DNA of 14,481 nucleotides. Origin: CTSoil-075 sp964292325. Lineage in GTDB: Bacteria; Bacillota; Negativicutes; DSM-13327. Below, one piece after another: positions 7,881-14,477 of the stretch. The position numbers were made by a program, and so were the translations under genes. The stretch lies in contig CAXYVG010000088.1 in the NCBI GenBank assembly GCA_964292325.1, positions 1 to 14,481 of the forward strand, in the 5' to 3' direction. Under the pieces are notes generated by a model that made no database searches, was not told where the DNA came from, and was given only the letters and a program-made list of their open reading frames with translations. Numbering within the stretch: the stretch's first letter is position 1; the number at the start of each line of letters is the position of its first letter.

Positions 7881-8416
7881 CTAACCACCGAATGCGGCGA
7901 TGAGCGACCGTTTGCGTTCTGGTTTATGCTCTTCGCGAAGGACGTCAATCAGGAAGCTATACGGCATAGCCAGGACAGTATTGATATCTTTCCCCTGTTT
8001 AATCAGTTCCAAAATCATTTTGTCCAGGCTTTCCTTTTGTTTTTCCGGAGTAAAATCGTCTTCGTCTATAGACTCTCCAGATACTTTTTTGCTTCTTCAG
8101 TCTGTTCCCCTCTCGCGACAAAAAGAACTTGCATAAACAGTTCGTTGATCGCTCCCGGGCCATGCAAGTATTTGAATAAGTCATCACGGGTAAACTGATT
8201 GTTATAGACTTTTTCAGCTACGAAAATAAGGACTTTGTCGATCATATCTTTTTCAGCTTGACCAGATTTTCTGGAGTTCAATTCAGCCATCAAATCAATA
8301 GCTTCATAAACCACGCTCAGCGGAATGAATACCGGAGTTACGTATTTCTTTGTTACGATTTCGCCCTCTTTTACTTCCAGAACAAGTTCAATCATGTTTC
8401 TTTTTAAGTTCGCCAT
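7881..8416 (-). CDS. Tail assembly chaperone, long frameshifted form (gpG-T like)
   Basis: A -1 shift at A AAA AAG (8090-8084) joins the first 111 codons of the short chaperone to 67 codons in the next frame, giving 178 residues and ending at TAG 7883-7881. The extension reads VSGESIDEDDFTPEKQ..., then ILELIKQGKDI, MPYSFLIDVLREEHKP and the terminus SLIAAFGG. The MPY...L...P...AFGG pattern is typical of the second half of Gram-positive tail chaperone fusions. The extended form recruits tape measure protein during tail assembly and is not in the finished virion. There is no independent start for the second part, which supports recoding. It ends 21 bases before the tape measure ATG. Confidence 0.88.
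8066..8416 (-). CDS. Tail assembly chaperone, short form (gpG-like)
   Basis: The unshifted product has 116 residues, is helical, and begins MANLKRNMIELVLEV with an acidic helical body. The ATG at 8416 has AGGAGG 6 nt upstream. Its place before the tape measure gene, its size and the slippery heptamer near its 3' end identify it as the upstream partner of the frameshifted chaperone pair. Most ribosomes should end at TAG 8068-8066 and yield this form; a minority shift into the longer form. Confidence 0.88.
   Translation of the reverse strand: MANLKRNMIELVLEVKEGEIVTKKYVTPVFIPLSVVYEAIDLMAELNSRKSGQAEKDMIDKVLIFVAEKVYNNQFTRDDLFKYLHGPGAINELFMQVLFVARGEQTEEAKKYLESL
8084..8090 (-). other. Programmed -1 ribosomal frameshift site A AAA AAG
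   Basis: The heptamer lies in the correct phase (codons GCA AAA AAG), six codons before the zero-frame stop. It is the classic X XXY YYZ signal also used in bacterial dnaX genes. After slippage the frame stays open for 67 codons and encodes a conserved chaperone C-terminus. I do not see a strong downstream stem-loop or an obvious upstream stimulatory Shine-Dalgarno. Confidence 0.88.
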
Positions 8417-8453
8417 TATTTTCCTCCTGTACGTAAAAAATGGAAGAGTAACG

Positions 8454-8645
8454 CTACTCGCCCTTTTCTTCGCTAACCTTTTCGATAAAAGGCCTTCCTG
8501 CTACATTTTTGATTGTGCTTAACTCTTCAATTCGCTCTTTTGAAACCTTCTTATTTGCAGGCCTTGGATAGCCATCTCCTGCCTTGTAAGGTTTTCCGTT
8601 ATCCTGCAGATCCCCGAATGATTCGATTACTCTATACTTTGCCAC
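8454..8645 (-). CDS. Nested in-frame gene for the 63-residue C-terminal domain of the glycosyltransferase
   Basis: Inside the glycosyltransferase gene a nine-base perfect Shine-Dalgarno, AGGAGGTGA (8659-8651), sits 8 nt before an in-frame GTG (8645-8643). Translation from there gives 63 residues beginning VAKYRVIESFGDLQDNGK, exactly the domain that looks like an independent small phage protein. This ribosome site is far stronger than that of the host gene. The likely outcome is a separate product in excess over the fused one. Alternatively the small gene was once separate and was joined by loss of a stop: CAA at codon 296, just before the GTG, is one change from TAA. Function is unknown; a virion-associated or docking role is inference. 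Confidence 0.6.
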   Translation of the reverse strand: MAKYRVIESFGDLQDNGKPYKAGDGYPRPANKKVSKERIEELSTIKNVAGRPFIEKVSEEKGE

Positions 8646-9533
8646 TTGATTCACCTCCTGGATCGCTTTTACATACTCATAAGACGCTTTGTTTTTGTCA
8701 ACGAAATTCAAGTCCTCGCTAATTGGAGAGCGTTCAACATATTTCCCTTTGAAGAATAAACCTTGATTCGAATCTACAACGCCAGCATTGTGGAATATCT
8801 TTGTTTCCTGATAACGGGAAATTGGATCGTTTGGCCAACAGAAATCCAATTGTCTATCGACCTCAGCAGTTTTTCCGAAGTGATAGACGTTCCAAAGTTG
8901 AGCCCACATTTCAGCGGTCCATTTTTGGATTGGAACATAGCCTGCGCCGTTTCTTCCGATGTACTCGGATTCCACATCTGATAGAAATTTGTATAGCTTT
9001 ACTGAGTCCTCATAAACCTTTTTCCAGTAAGTAAAGGAGGGATTCTTGATGATCCATTGTGCCCCGCCGACCGGCCGGTGCTTCCTGATCAAAGCGGTAT
9101 CTATTCCGATAACTTCACACATACGCTCCAGCAAGCCCTCGCCCTTGCCATCGATGTAATCCAAGCCAATATAACCGCTGCAGTCTGATGCATGCCAGGT
9201 ATCTTCAGTCGGGGTTAGTTCCGGTATCTCTCTGAATAGGACATCACTGTCAATGTAAAAATAAGAGCCTTGTTCACGCGTTTTGTCTTCTTCAAGGTAT
9301 TTCATCCAGAGGAAAGGTTTGACACTGGGGATGTACGTTCTTTCGCGATCAGCATCGCTGTAAACGTGAACTTCCACGCCATAAGTTTCCTCAAATTTTT
9401 TTGGAATGTAACTATCCCACTGCGCGAACAGCAGGACAATGTCAGTGATTCCGAGTTTTTTCAGACGAGTGATACAGACTTCCAATTCCCATTCAAATCG
9501 TTTGATTGCTGGCTGACAAAGGATATATCTCAT
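8454..9533 (-). CDS. GT-A-fold glycosyltransferase fused to a small phage domain; candidate virion protein glycosyltransferase
   Basis: The 359-residue protein has a nucleotide-sugar glycosyltransferase core at about residues 1-290: a beta-alpha start (MRYILCQPAI), the metal-binding DxD as YFYIDSDVLF (D95, D97), GGAQWIIK near 156-163, an acidic WTAEMWAQLW near 205-214 and a late IFHNAG (His248) that fits the third metal ligand of GT8-like enzymes. Residues 297-359 form a separate small domain (F.DLQDN...Y..GD.YPR...S.ERIEEL) that resembles about 60-residue stand-alone proteins of Firmicutes phage structural modules, from memory. There is no signal peptide or membrane segment, so it should act in the cytoplasm on virion proteins. 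It starts 13 bases after the major tail protein stop with only a weak ribosome site (GTGG), which suggests coupled low-level translation. Donor sugar and target are not shown by sequence. The threonine tails of the capsid and tail proteins are inferred targets. Confidence 0.78.
   Translation of the reverse strand: MRYILCQPAIKRFEWELEVCITRLKKLGITDIVLLFAQWDSYIPKKFEETYGVEVHVYSDADRERTYIPSVKPFLWMKYLEEDKTREQGSYFYIDSDVLFREIPELTPTEDTWHASDCSGYIGLDYIDGKGEGLLERMCEVIGIDTALIRKHRPVGGAQWIIKNPSFTYWKKVYEDSVKLYKFLSDVESEYIGRNGAGYVPIQKWTAEMWAQLWNVYHFGKTAEVDRQLDFCWPNDPISRYQETKIFHNAGVVDSNQGLFFKGKYVERSPISEDLNFVDKNKASYEYVKAIQEVNQVAKYRVIESFGDLQDNGKPYKAGDGYPRPANKKVSKERIEELSTIKNVAGRPFIEKVSEEKGE
8651..8659 (-). promoter_or_regulatory. 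Strong internal Shine-Dalgarno inside the glycosyltransferase gene
   Basis: AGGAGGTGA is fully complementary to the Bacillus-type 16S rRNA 3' end and lies 8 nt before the in-frame GTG at 8645. Chance occurrence of nine matching bases at ideal spacing and right at a domain border is unlikely. It decides the start of the nested gene. Confidence 0.65.
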
Positions 9534-9546
9534 ACCCTATACCACG

Positions 9547-10161
9547 TTAAAGGCCTGTAGTGGTGGTTGTCGTCGTCGGATATGCTACGCCGAAAATCGC
9601 TTGAAAAATTGCGTCACGTTTAACAGTTGCTGCTGCATCATCTGCCCCTACTACAACCGATTTTTGTTTCGTAAAGCCTGTCACAGCACGATCCATGAAT
9701 TCCGCGCTGATTGCATCTTGGTTGAAAGTGGTATTGCCCTGTTTAGATGTCCCTTTGATGCTTGTTTTCAGGAACTTCCCTTTAGGCAAGCCCACATATT
9801 CTTTTGATCCGTCTTCATATGTCTTGGCAAAAATAACTGCAACGTATGGAGGGTTGTCACTGGATCCGTGTGCGGACAAACCGCCTGTAGTTGTTTCCAA
9901 TCCCAACAATGTATTTTTATCTGATTGCGGGATCGCATGGAAATTACCACTTACAGCTACACCTCCCTGGGAAACACCCAACTCAGCTACCACATTATCC
10001 CCGTAAGCCCTAGTGATTTCGGATGACATCGCTACTTCGATATCCTGCAAAAACTTTACGCGTTCAGGTGCGGCCGCTACAATTCCGGTTTCCCCGGCAT
10101 TAAGTACACCGTAGTAAAATTCATCTACCCCTGTAGATGACAAATATTTTTTTTCTGGCAT
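9547..10161 (-). CDS. Major tail (tube) protein with C-terminal threonine tail
   Basis: This 204-residue protein begins MPEKKYLSSTGVDEFYYGVLN and resembles the phi13-type major tail protein family, which polymerises into the tail tube. Family-like features are VKFLQDIEVAMSSEITRAYGDN, read in pieces, and a central region with KTYEDGSKEYVGLPKGKF. The ATG at 10161 has AGGAG 9 nt upstream. The domain ends near FGVAYP and is followed by seven threonines and GL (threonine codons 9576-9556). The seven codons are ACG, ACG, ACA, ACC, ACC, ACT and ACA, a mixture that argues for selection on the peptide. The same kind of tail ends the capsid protein. The glycosyltransferase gene follows immediately. Position before the tail chaperones supports the call. 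Confidence 0.9.
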   Translation of the reverse strand: MPEKKYLSSTGVDEFYYGVLNAGETGIVAAAPERVKFLQDIEVAMSSEITRAYGDNVVAELGVSQGGVAVSGNFHAIPQSDKNTLLGLETTTGGLSAHGSSDNPPYVAVIFAKTYEDGSKEYVGLPKGKFLKTSIKGTSKQGNTTFNQDAISAEFMDRAVTGFTKQKSVVVGADDAAATVKRDAIFQAIFGVAYPTTTTTTTGL

Positions 10162-10177
10162 TTATCTGCACTCCTTT

Positions 10178-10558
10178 TCAAATGTCATTTCTGTAGAATT
10201 TCCCCAAGTATCTGCGTGCATCACGATATATTTTGACATCCTTGTCATATTCATCGATTCCGCCGCCACTTTGGTAAAACCCTATGTTTTTCATTACCAT
10301 TCTGATCCGTTCCCCGAGCTTATCTTTCTCTTCCCGGGACTTGGACCAGACGTCAACCTGTATCAAATGCTCTTCAGTCATCCAGTCATTATCGGCATAA
10401 TCATCAGGATTTGGAGGCTGCAGGGGATCGATGATGATATACGCTTTATCGACTTCCCCAGTATCGGGGTATTCGTAATATTTGATACGATTCTCGACCG
10501 CATCATAAATGACGGAATCAGCTGATAAGGCTTCATAGATTTTATTTAATGCATCCAT
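10178..10558 (-). CDS. Tail terminator-like / minor tail protein (DUF806- or gp17-like)
   Basis: About 126 residues, beginning MDALNKIYEALSADSVIYDAV, with YIIIDPLQPPNPDDYADND, HLIQVDVWSKSREEKDKLGERIRMVM and a terminal DARRYLGKFYRNDI. The beta-strand plus long-helix layout and the place just before the major tail protein fit the tail terminator group (DUF806/DUF3168-like), which caps the finished tail tube and joins the head. I start at the ATG at 10558 with GGAGGG 9 nt upstream; a GTG at 10561 overlaps the previous stop and is possible. The exact family is uncertain, but the role is well supported by gene order. Confidence 0.78.
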   Translation of the reverse strand: MDALNKIYEALSADSVIYDAVENRIKYYEYPDTGEVDKAYIIIDPLQPPNPDDYADNDWMTEEHLIQVDVWSKSREEKDKLGERIRMVMKNIGFYQSGGGIDEYDKDVKIYRDARRYLGKFYRNDI

Positions 10559-10950
10559 CACAATTCACCCTCCAATCCCTTCTTGACAGCTTTTCGATAA
10601 GCTTTCTTTCCACCTTCAAGCGATGCCGCTACCTTCCCTTTCCCTGCGGGGTTCGGGTTTTTAACGGTTCCCCACTCATTAATATGGATCAGGCGATAGC
10701 GGTCTTTCGGACCAACCCAATGGATATCTCGGCGCCTGCCATTAGGTCCATCTTTGGGACCAGATATGGTGATTTCATCAATGGAAGCACCGGTATCTCT
10801 GAAGGATTCAAAGTTTTGCTCCAGTTCTTTCTTGATAACTTGCGCTCCTTCAAATAAAGCTTGGTCACTTATTTCTTGCATCTTCGCTTGGCCGAATCTC
10901 TTTTCGAGTTCTGCTTGCAATGATTTCAAACCGGTAATATTTACGCCCAT
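10558..10950 (-). CDS. HK97 gp10-like head-tail joining / tail completion protein
   Basis: About 130 residues, beginning MGVNITGLKSLQAELEKRFG. It contains ALFEGAQVIKKELEQN, DRYRLIHINEWGT and a basic end (GGKKAYRKAVKKGLEGEL), which together fit the HK97 gp10 family of the head-tail interface. The family always lies between head closure and tail terminator genes, as here. The ATG at 10950 has GGAGG 10 nt upstream. The TTG at 10953, with a 7-nt spacing and TTGA overlap with the previous stop, is a real alternative adding one residue. Confidence 0.88.
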   Translation of the reverse strand: MGVNITGLKSLQAELEKRFGQAKMQEISDQALFEGAQVIKKELEQNFESFRDTGASIDEITISGPKDGPNGRRRDIHWVGPKDRYRLIHINEWGTVKNPNPAGKGKVAASLEGGKKAYRKAVKKGLEGEL

Positions 10951-11318
10951 CAACTTTTAACCTCCGCGATTATCTTGACAATGTCGCGTGATTGCAAGGC
11001 TGGCTGCACTTCTTTAATTTTGTACACCGTGGTTTCGTACCCGGCAGCATAGATCTTTAACAAATGCTTATTCGTCGGAACGTACACTTTAAACGGATCT
11101 CGAATGCTGATCGTCAAATCGGATACCGTACCGTTGTATTTCGCCAACTCCAGGTCGCGCATCCAAACTTCATCGATTTTTGCGAATGCGACGAAAAGTG
11201 TATTCTTGACCTCTTCGCCAGCTTCCGGCCCATCGGTTGGCACATATTCGTAAAACTCGACTTTCGTCCGAAAATCGCCATTGTTTAAGCGTGGCGGTTT
11301 GTATGTAGCAGAGATCAC
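10950..11318 (-). CDS. Head closure / head-tail adaptor protein
   Basis: The 122-residue protein has an N-terminal GDFRTKVEFYEYVPTDGPEAG and a central FVAFAKIDEVWMRDLELAK, then TISIRDPFKVYVPTNK and an all-beta end. This fits the phage head-tail adaptor (SPP1 gp16-like) family that closes the head pore. The start is a GTG at 11318 overlapping the previous stop as GTGA, so it is coupled to the connector gene. Length and position are usual. Confidence 0.87.
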   Translation of the reverse strand: MISATYKPPRLNNGDFRTKVEFYEYVPTDGPEAGEEVKNTLFVAFAKIDEVWMRDLELAKYNGTVSDLTISIRDPFKVYVPTNKHLLKIYAAGYETTVYKIKEVQPALQSRDIVKIIAEVKS

Positions 11319-11629
11319 TCTTGGACCACCCCAATTTCATTGCCATCATCATCGACAAGTATCATGGACAGAGCTTTTTCCATTCCCAAAGCATTGATCT
11401 GACTTTGGAAATTCGCGTTAAAAAATTCGAGAGCAACGTTATAAACATAACGCGCTCTCTCATAAACCAATTCTCTGAACCCGTGATGCGATTCAATGTC
11501 AAACTCTCCGCATTTGGAAAGCAAATCTTGCTCGGAAGCTTCAAGGATGCGTTTCAGGTTATCATCCTCATAATCCCCGATGCGCATTCTCTCCTTGAAG
11601 TCATTAACGAAACGATCTGTAATAGCCAA
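11315..11629 (-). CDS. Head-tail connector protein (gp6/gp15-like)
   Basis: This 104-residue, largely helical protein begins MAITDRFVNDFKERMRIGDYEDDNLKRILEASEQDLL in pieces and contains ELVYERARYVYNVALEFF. These features fit the HK97 gp6 / SPP1 gp15 connector family, which forms a ring beneath the portal. The start is TTG at 11629 with AGGAG 9 nt upstream. It lies 16 bases after the capsid stop and overlaps the next gene by 4 bases. Confidence 0.85.
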   Translation of the reverse strand: MAITDRFVNDFKERMRIGDYEDDNLKRILEASEQDLLSKCGEFDIESHHGFRELVYERARYVYNVALEFFNANFQSQINALGMEKALSMILVDDDGNEIGVVQE

Positions 11630-11645
11630 TTAAATCAGCTCCTTA

Positions 11646-12191
11646 TCAGACACCTGTTGTGGTTGTTGTAGTCATTGGAGCAAATTTAATATCCAAATCG
11701 TACAGCAATGCAGCTTTGTTATCTTTTGGTTCACCGTTTGCGAATTGCTTCAATGTGTACAACGTTGCATCTTCAATTGCTAATGTTTGATCGAACTTCT
11801 TAACCTTCACACCACCAGACAATCTAGCTTTGTAACGACCTTTGACAAAGAATAATGCTTTTCCTACTGCAACTTCTTCCGATGGAATAACTTTGATGTT
11901 GTATGGCAGAGCCGTCACCCATTGTCCGTTTGCGGTTTGGATTGTATTACGCATTTGTACTGCGATTTCGTCAATTGGATTTACTACCATAACTACTTTG
12001 TTGTTAACTTTTAGCGATTTACCTTCAGCATCAACAGACAATTCTTTAACAACGTTATACAACTCCCCTGCTACTACTTCACCATATTGCGAAGGTTCAA
12101 ATGTCAAAGTTCCGCTTGAGGTTTTAGCCGTTACCGCACCTGTTTCAGGATCCACATTCTTTGTCAAACCAACAGGTTGTTTGGCAACAGC
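11646..12191 (-). CDS. Major capsid protein, C-terminal half (reached only by -1 frame change), with threonine tail
   Basis: This frame continues the capsid protein after the break at the G6 run: AVAKQPVGLTKNVDPETG, then a body with VVMVVNPIDEIAVQM, LPYNIKVIPSEEVAVGKALFFVKG and LYTLKQFANGEPKDNKAALLYDLDIKFAPM. That is the usual layout of the second half of an HK97-fold capsid subunit (A and P domains). It ends with six threonines and GV; the threonine codons (11672-11655) are ACT, ACA, ACA, ACC, ACA, ACA. The only nearby start is TTG at 12167, which overlaps the upstream stop and has no Shine-Dalgarno, so independent translation is unlikely. Joined with the upstream part, the protein is 389 residues, a normal size. 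Confidence 0.85.
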   Translation of the reverse strand, partial: AVAKQPVGLTKNVDPETGAVTAKTSSGTLTFEPSQYGEVVAGELYNVVKELSVDAEGKSLKVNNKVVMVVNPIDEIAVQMRNTIQTANGQWVTALPYNIKVIPSEEVAVGKALFFVKGRYKARLSGGVKVKKFDQTLAIEDATLYTLKQFANGEPKDNKAALLYDLDIKFAPMTTTTTTGV

Positions 12192-12814
12192 CCCCCACCA
12201 TTCACGAACCCAAACTCTAAACCAAATGAATAAGATTCTGACAATACTGTACGAACATAAAGTTCAATCCATTTTGGACCAAGTTCTTCAATGTCAGTAG
12301 GAATTGCAGCAAATGCTGTAAGTTTTAATTGTCCAACTGTTGATTCAGAGAATGCACTAGCAATTTGTCCTGCGATTCCACCAAAAAGGTCTCCCCATGC
12401 ATATGCTTTTGTTGGGTCTGAGTCAATATAACGCGTTACAGCTCCTAAATTCTCCAACCCGATTTCCGCTAATAAAGGATGTTCTTGTACCAAATCTTCA
12501 AACACGCGTTCTTGTGTTGTAACCGGCAGAATTGTGTCGTCCGAGAAACCACCGCTATTGGCTACAGCCGCGAAGAACTTAGTTTCTTCTGATGTTAAGA
12601 CATTTTGGCCACGTTGTTGCAAAATGCTACGATCCAACATTTCGTTATTTACTTGGCTGGATACAGCTTTCACGATTTCATTTTGCATCACTTCCAGGTA
12701 ATTTTGATAAGCAGATGTCTGCTCCGCCTCAGTGCTGTCAGGATTTGATAATACTGCGGATAATTTCGCTTTTGCTTCCGCGAATAATTCTGTTTTGTTG
12801 AATTTAATTGTCAT
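12164..12814 (-). CDS. Major capsid protein (HK97 fold), N-terminal half, frame interrupted
   Basis: The ATG at 12814 has GGAGG 9 nt upstream. Residues 1-75 are charged and helical, like the N-terminal scaffold-like region removed by the prohead protease. From about residue 80 come FFAAVANSGGFSDDTILPVT, EHPLLAEIGLENLG and the capsid core with FGGIAGQIASAFSES and PKWIELYVRTVLSESYSFGLEF, each part of a normal HK97-type subunit. After FVNGGG the frame gives only LLPNNLLV and stops at TGA 12166-12164. The -1 frame continues the fold without loss. This half alone cannot make a capsid subunit. Confidence 0.88.
   Translation of the reverse strand: MTIKFNKTELFAEAKAKLSAVLSNPDSTEAEQTSAYQNYLEVMQNEIVKAVSSQVNNEMLDRSILQQRGQNVLTSEETKFFAAVANSGGFSDDTILPVTTQERVFEDLVQEHPLLAEIGLENLGAVTRYIDSDPTKAYAWGDLFGGIAGQIASAFSESTVGQLKLTAFAAIPTDIEELGPKWIELYVRTVLSESYSFGLEFGFVNGGGLLPNNLLV
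12188..12199 (-). other. Frame break at a G6 run in the capsid gene
   Basis: The minus strand reads GGT GGG GGG CTG, with six G after the T (12196-12191). One extra G, or a -1 slip after the second GGG codon, yields GGG GCT GTT GCC and restores the capsid frame. The context is U GGG GGG C, not a standard X XXY YYZ heptamer, although a glycine tRNA in the P site could re-pair with GGG one base back. A missing G in the assembly, an inactivating deletion, and recoding all remain possible. I favour a homopolymer error or mutation. Confidence 0.8.
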
Positions 12815-12832
12815 TTAAATTTTCCTCCATTT

Positions 12833-13504
12833 TTATAAGTTTAGTAATGCAGCAATACGGTTTACTTTGTTAGTTTTTGGTTCTGCTGGCGGTTCAACTG
12901 GATCGTCCGGTGGTTCTGTAGGTTCAGTTGCCTCGGTTACGCTAGTTGCAAGTCCATATGCCAAAGCTTCTTCTGCGGTCATCCAGGATTCGGCTGCCAG
13001 CAATTCACCTAGTTTCTCACGAGTGTCGGTAAAGTGAGTGAGGTATGTTTCTTGGATAGACGTATTCGCCTTGTCCATTTCATCCGCAAGCTTGCGAAAG
13101 TCATCTGCGTTACCCGCCGCAATGGTCCACGGATTATGAATCATCAACTGCGCATCTTTCGGCATAATGATTTCATCTCCTGCCATCGCGATCAAAGAAC
13201 CCCCACTTGCAGCGATACCATCGACATAGGTGATGATTTTCTCCGGCCTCCGGATCAGATAATTCTTGATCGCAATCGATTCGAACATGTCGCCTCCATA
13301 AGAATTGATGAAGACTTCGATCGTATCCGCCGACTTTCCAGCCAAAGCAGAAACGACACCGTCCAAACTAATCCCAGACCAGGAATAGTATTGACCGATG
13401 TCGCCATATAGCAGCAATTGAATTTTTTCTTCATTTTCCGATTCGACTGAAATTCTAGTCTGGATCGGATTTTTTTGTTTTAAAGCATTAAGTTTTCTGC
13501 TCAC
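12833..13504 (-). CDS. ClpP-like prohead protease
   Basis: I place the start at the GTG at 13504 (223 aa, MSRKLNALKQKNPIQTRIS) because AAGG lies 6 nt upstream and the region before it is portal coding sequence in another frame; the frame open to 13690 is not evidence of a longer protein. The ClpP/crotonase-like core starts at LLLYGDIG and has INSYGGDMFESIAI, the nucleophile serine in GIAASGGSLIAMAGD and the histidine in MIHNPW, as in S14-type phage head maturation proteases. The end is a Pro/Glu/Thr-rich linker and a short hydrophobic tail. It should cut the capsid N-terminal region during head maturation. It overlaps the portal by 17 bp and lies 18 bases before the capsid gene. Confidence 0.92.
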   Translation of the reverse strand: MSRKLNALKQKNPIQTRISVESENEEKIQLLLYGDIGQYYSWSGISLDGVVSALAGKSADTIEVFINSYGGDMFESIAIKNYLIRRPEKIITYVDGIAASGGSLIAMAGDEIIMPKDAQLMIHNPWTIAAGNADDFRKLADEMDKANTSIQETYLTHFTDTREKLGELLAAESWMTAEEALAYGLATSVTEATEPTEPPDDPVEPPAEPKTNKVNRIAALLNL

Positions 13505-14477
13505 TGTCTTCCTTCCCCTCCTCCATGTAATTTTTGGTGATGTAGAATTTATCGAATTCTTCTCCCTCTGGTGTTTCAAAACCAGCTTCACTTCTGATTT
13601 CCCTTCTGTTAAAGGTCCCCGACGATACCAGTTTATCAATCGCAACAGCCAGATCAAAGATACTCTCATACGAAGCGATTTTAACATCAATCAAACTCCC
13701 AGAAAGATATTCCTTCATCGTAAAAAATTTACTGTTACATTCATCGCGAATCTTCTTAAGCATTGGTTTCACAGTGAAGACTGTGTAATTCTTCGTCATT
13801 TCCTTAACTCCTGCTATGTCTCCGTGCAAAAGGCCCGCGGGAATCCCGATAGCCATCGCAATCTGGTCTAAAAAACCATTCGTCACTTTGTTTATTTCAT
13901 CCACACTTTGGTTGCCCAATCCAGCTGCATGCTCCTTATAAGTAAAGCCCGGTTGCTGAGGGACTATAGCCACATCGGTGTTTTTGCGAATCGATTTATA
14001 TAGTTTGTCGATAAAGACTTGCAGTTGTGCTAATTTTTTTTCGTCTTTGGTAACTGAGTTGTCTATATCAACCGTAGCCCTCGTTTGGTTTTTTCTCTTC
14101 TGGGAACCTAGAACACTTGAAAACAAATCCGCGTAATCTTGGTAGATTCCGTTAATTAAAGGCTGCAGTTCTTTATTCGCATAGCGCATATGCAGTACTT
14201 CCGATTGCTTGAATATGCGTTTGAACGTAAAATCACCAACGGTGACGTCTGAAAAAGTATCTTCATAAACAGCGTACTCATTATGAGTAAAACCATCTGC
14301 GATTATCAAATCTTCATCATCGGACTGAATAATAAGTACTTCGTTTTCATAAATCAGGTTGATAATGACTTGCTCCCAAAATTCAGTTGCACTTTGATTT
14401 TTATTTGGTCGGACATTCAATTTGTAATATATATAGGTTGAATTAAATACTTTACATCCGCACGCACAGTCGGTCAA
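13488..14477 (-). CDS. Portal protein, N-terminus missing or out of frame at the right edge
   Basis: The 329 residues match HK97-type portals of Bacilli phages: YYKLNVRPNKNQSATEFWEQ, LIYENEVLIIQ, FTHNEYAVYEDTFSDVTV, DFTFKRIFK, VAIVPQQPGF, LDQIAMAIGIPAGLLHGD and a C-terminal acidic tail. The portal ring is the DNA entry channel at one capsid vertex. The family is usually longer at the N-terminus by some 60 residues. Here the frame is closed by TGA at 14480-14478, directly before a TTG at 14477, and the first residues (TDCACGCKVFN) do not look like a portal start. Either the true N-terminus lies in another frame past the edge, with a frame break near 14450, or the gene is truncated. Confidence 0.85.
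   Translation of the reverse strand: MTDCACGCKVFNSTYIYYKLNVRPNKNQSATEFWEQVIINLIYENEVLIIQSDDEDLIIADGFTHNEYAVYEDTFSDVTVGDFTFKRIFKQSEVLHMRYANKELQPLINGIYQDYADLFSSVLGSQKRKNQTRATVDIDNSVTKDEKKLAQLQVFIDKLYKSIRKNTDVAIVPQQPGFTYKEHAAGLGNQSVDEINKVTNGFLDQIAMAIGIPAGLLHGDIAGVKEMTKNYTVFTVKPMLKKIRDECNSKFFTMKEYLSGSLIDVKIASYESIFDLAVAIDKLVSSGTFNRREIRSEAGFETPEGEEFDKFYITKNYMEEGKEDSEQKT

Noticed and set aside
8446..8459. Hairpin GAGTA/TACTC after the glycosyltransferase stop, with a T run a few bases on
   Set aside because: Only 5 bp of stem, and the T run is separated from it by four bases. Too weak to call a terminator.
11646..12167. Independent 173-residue gene starting at TTG 12167
   Set aside because: There is no Shine-Dalgarno, and the eight codons upstream in the same frame continue a capsid protein pattern (AVAKQPVG). 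It is the second half of the capsid gene.
13505..13690. N-terminal extension of the prohead protease
   Set aside because: The extra residues are basic and low-complexity and overlap portal coding sequence in another frame. The GTG at 13504 is the better start.
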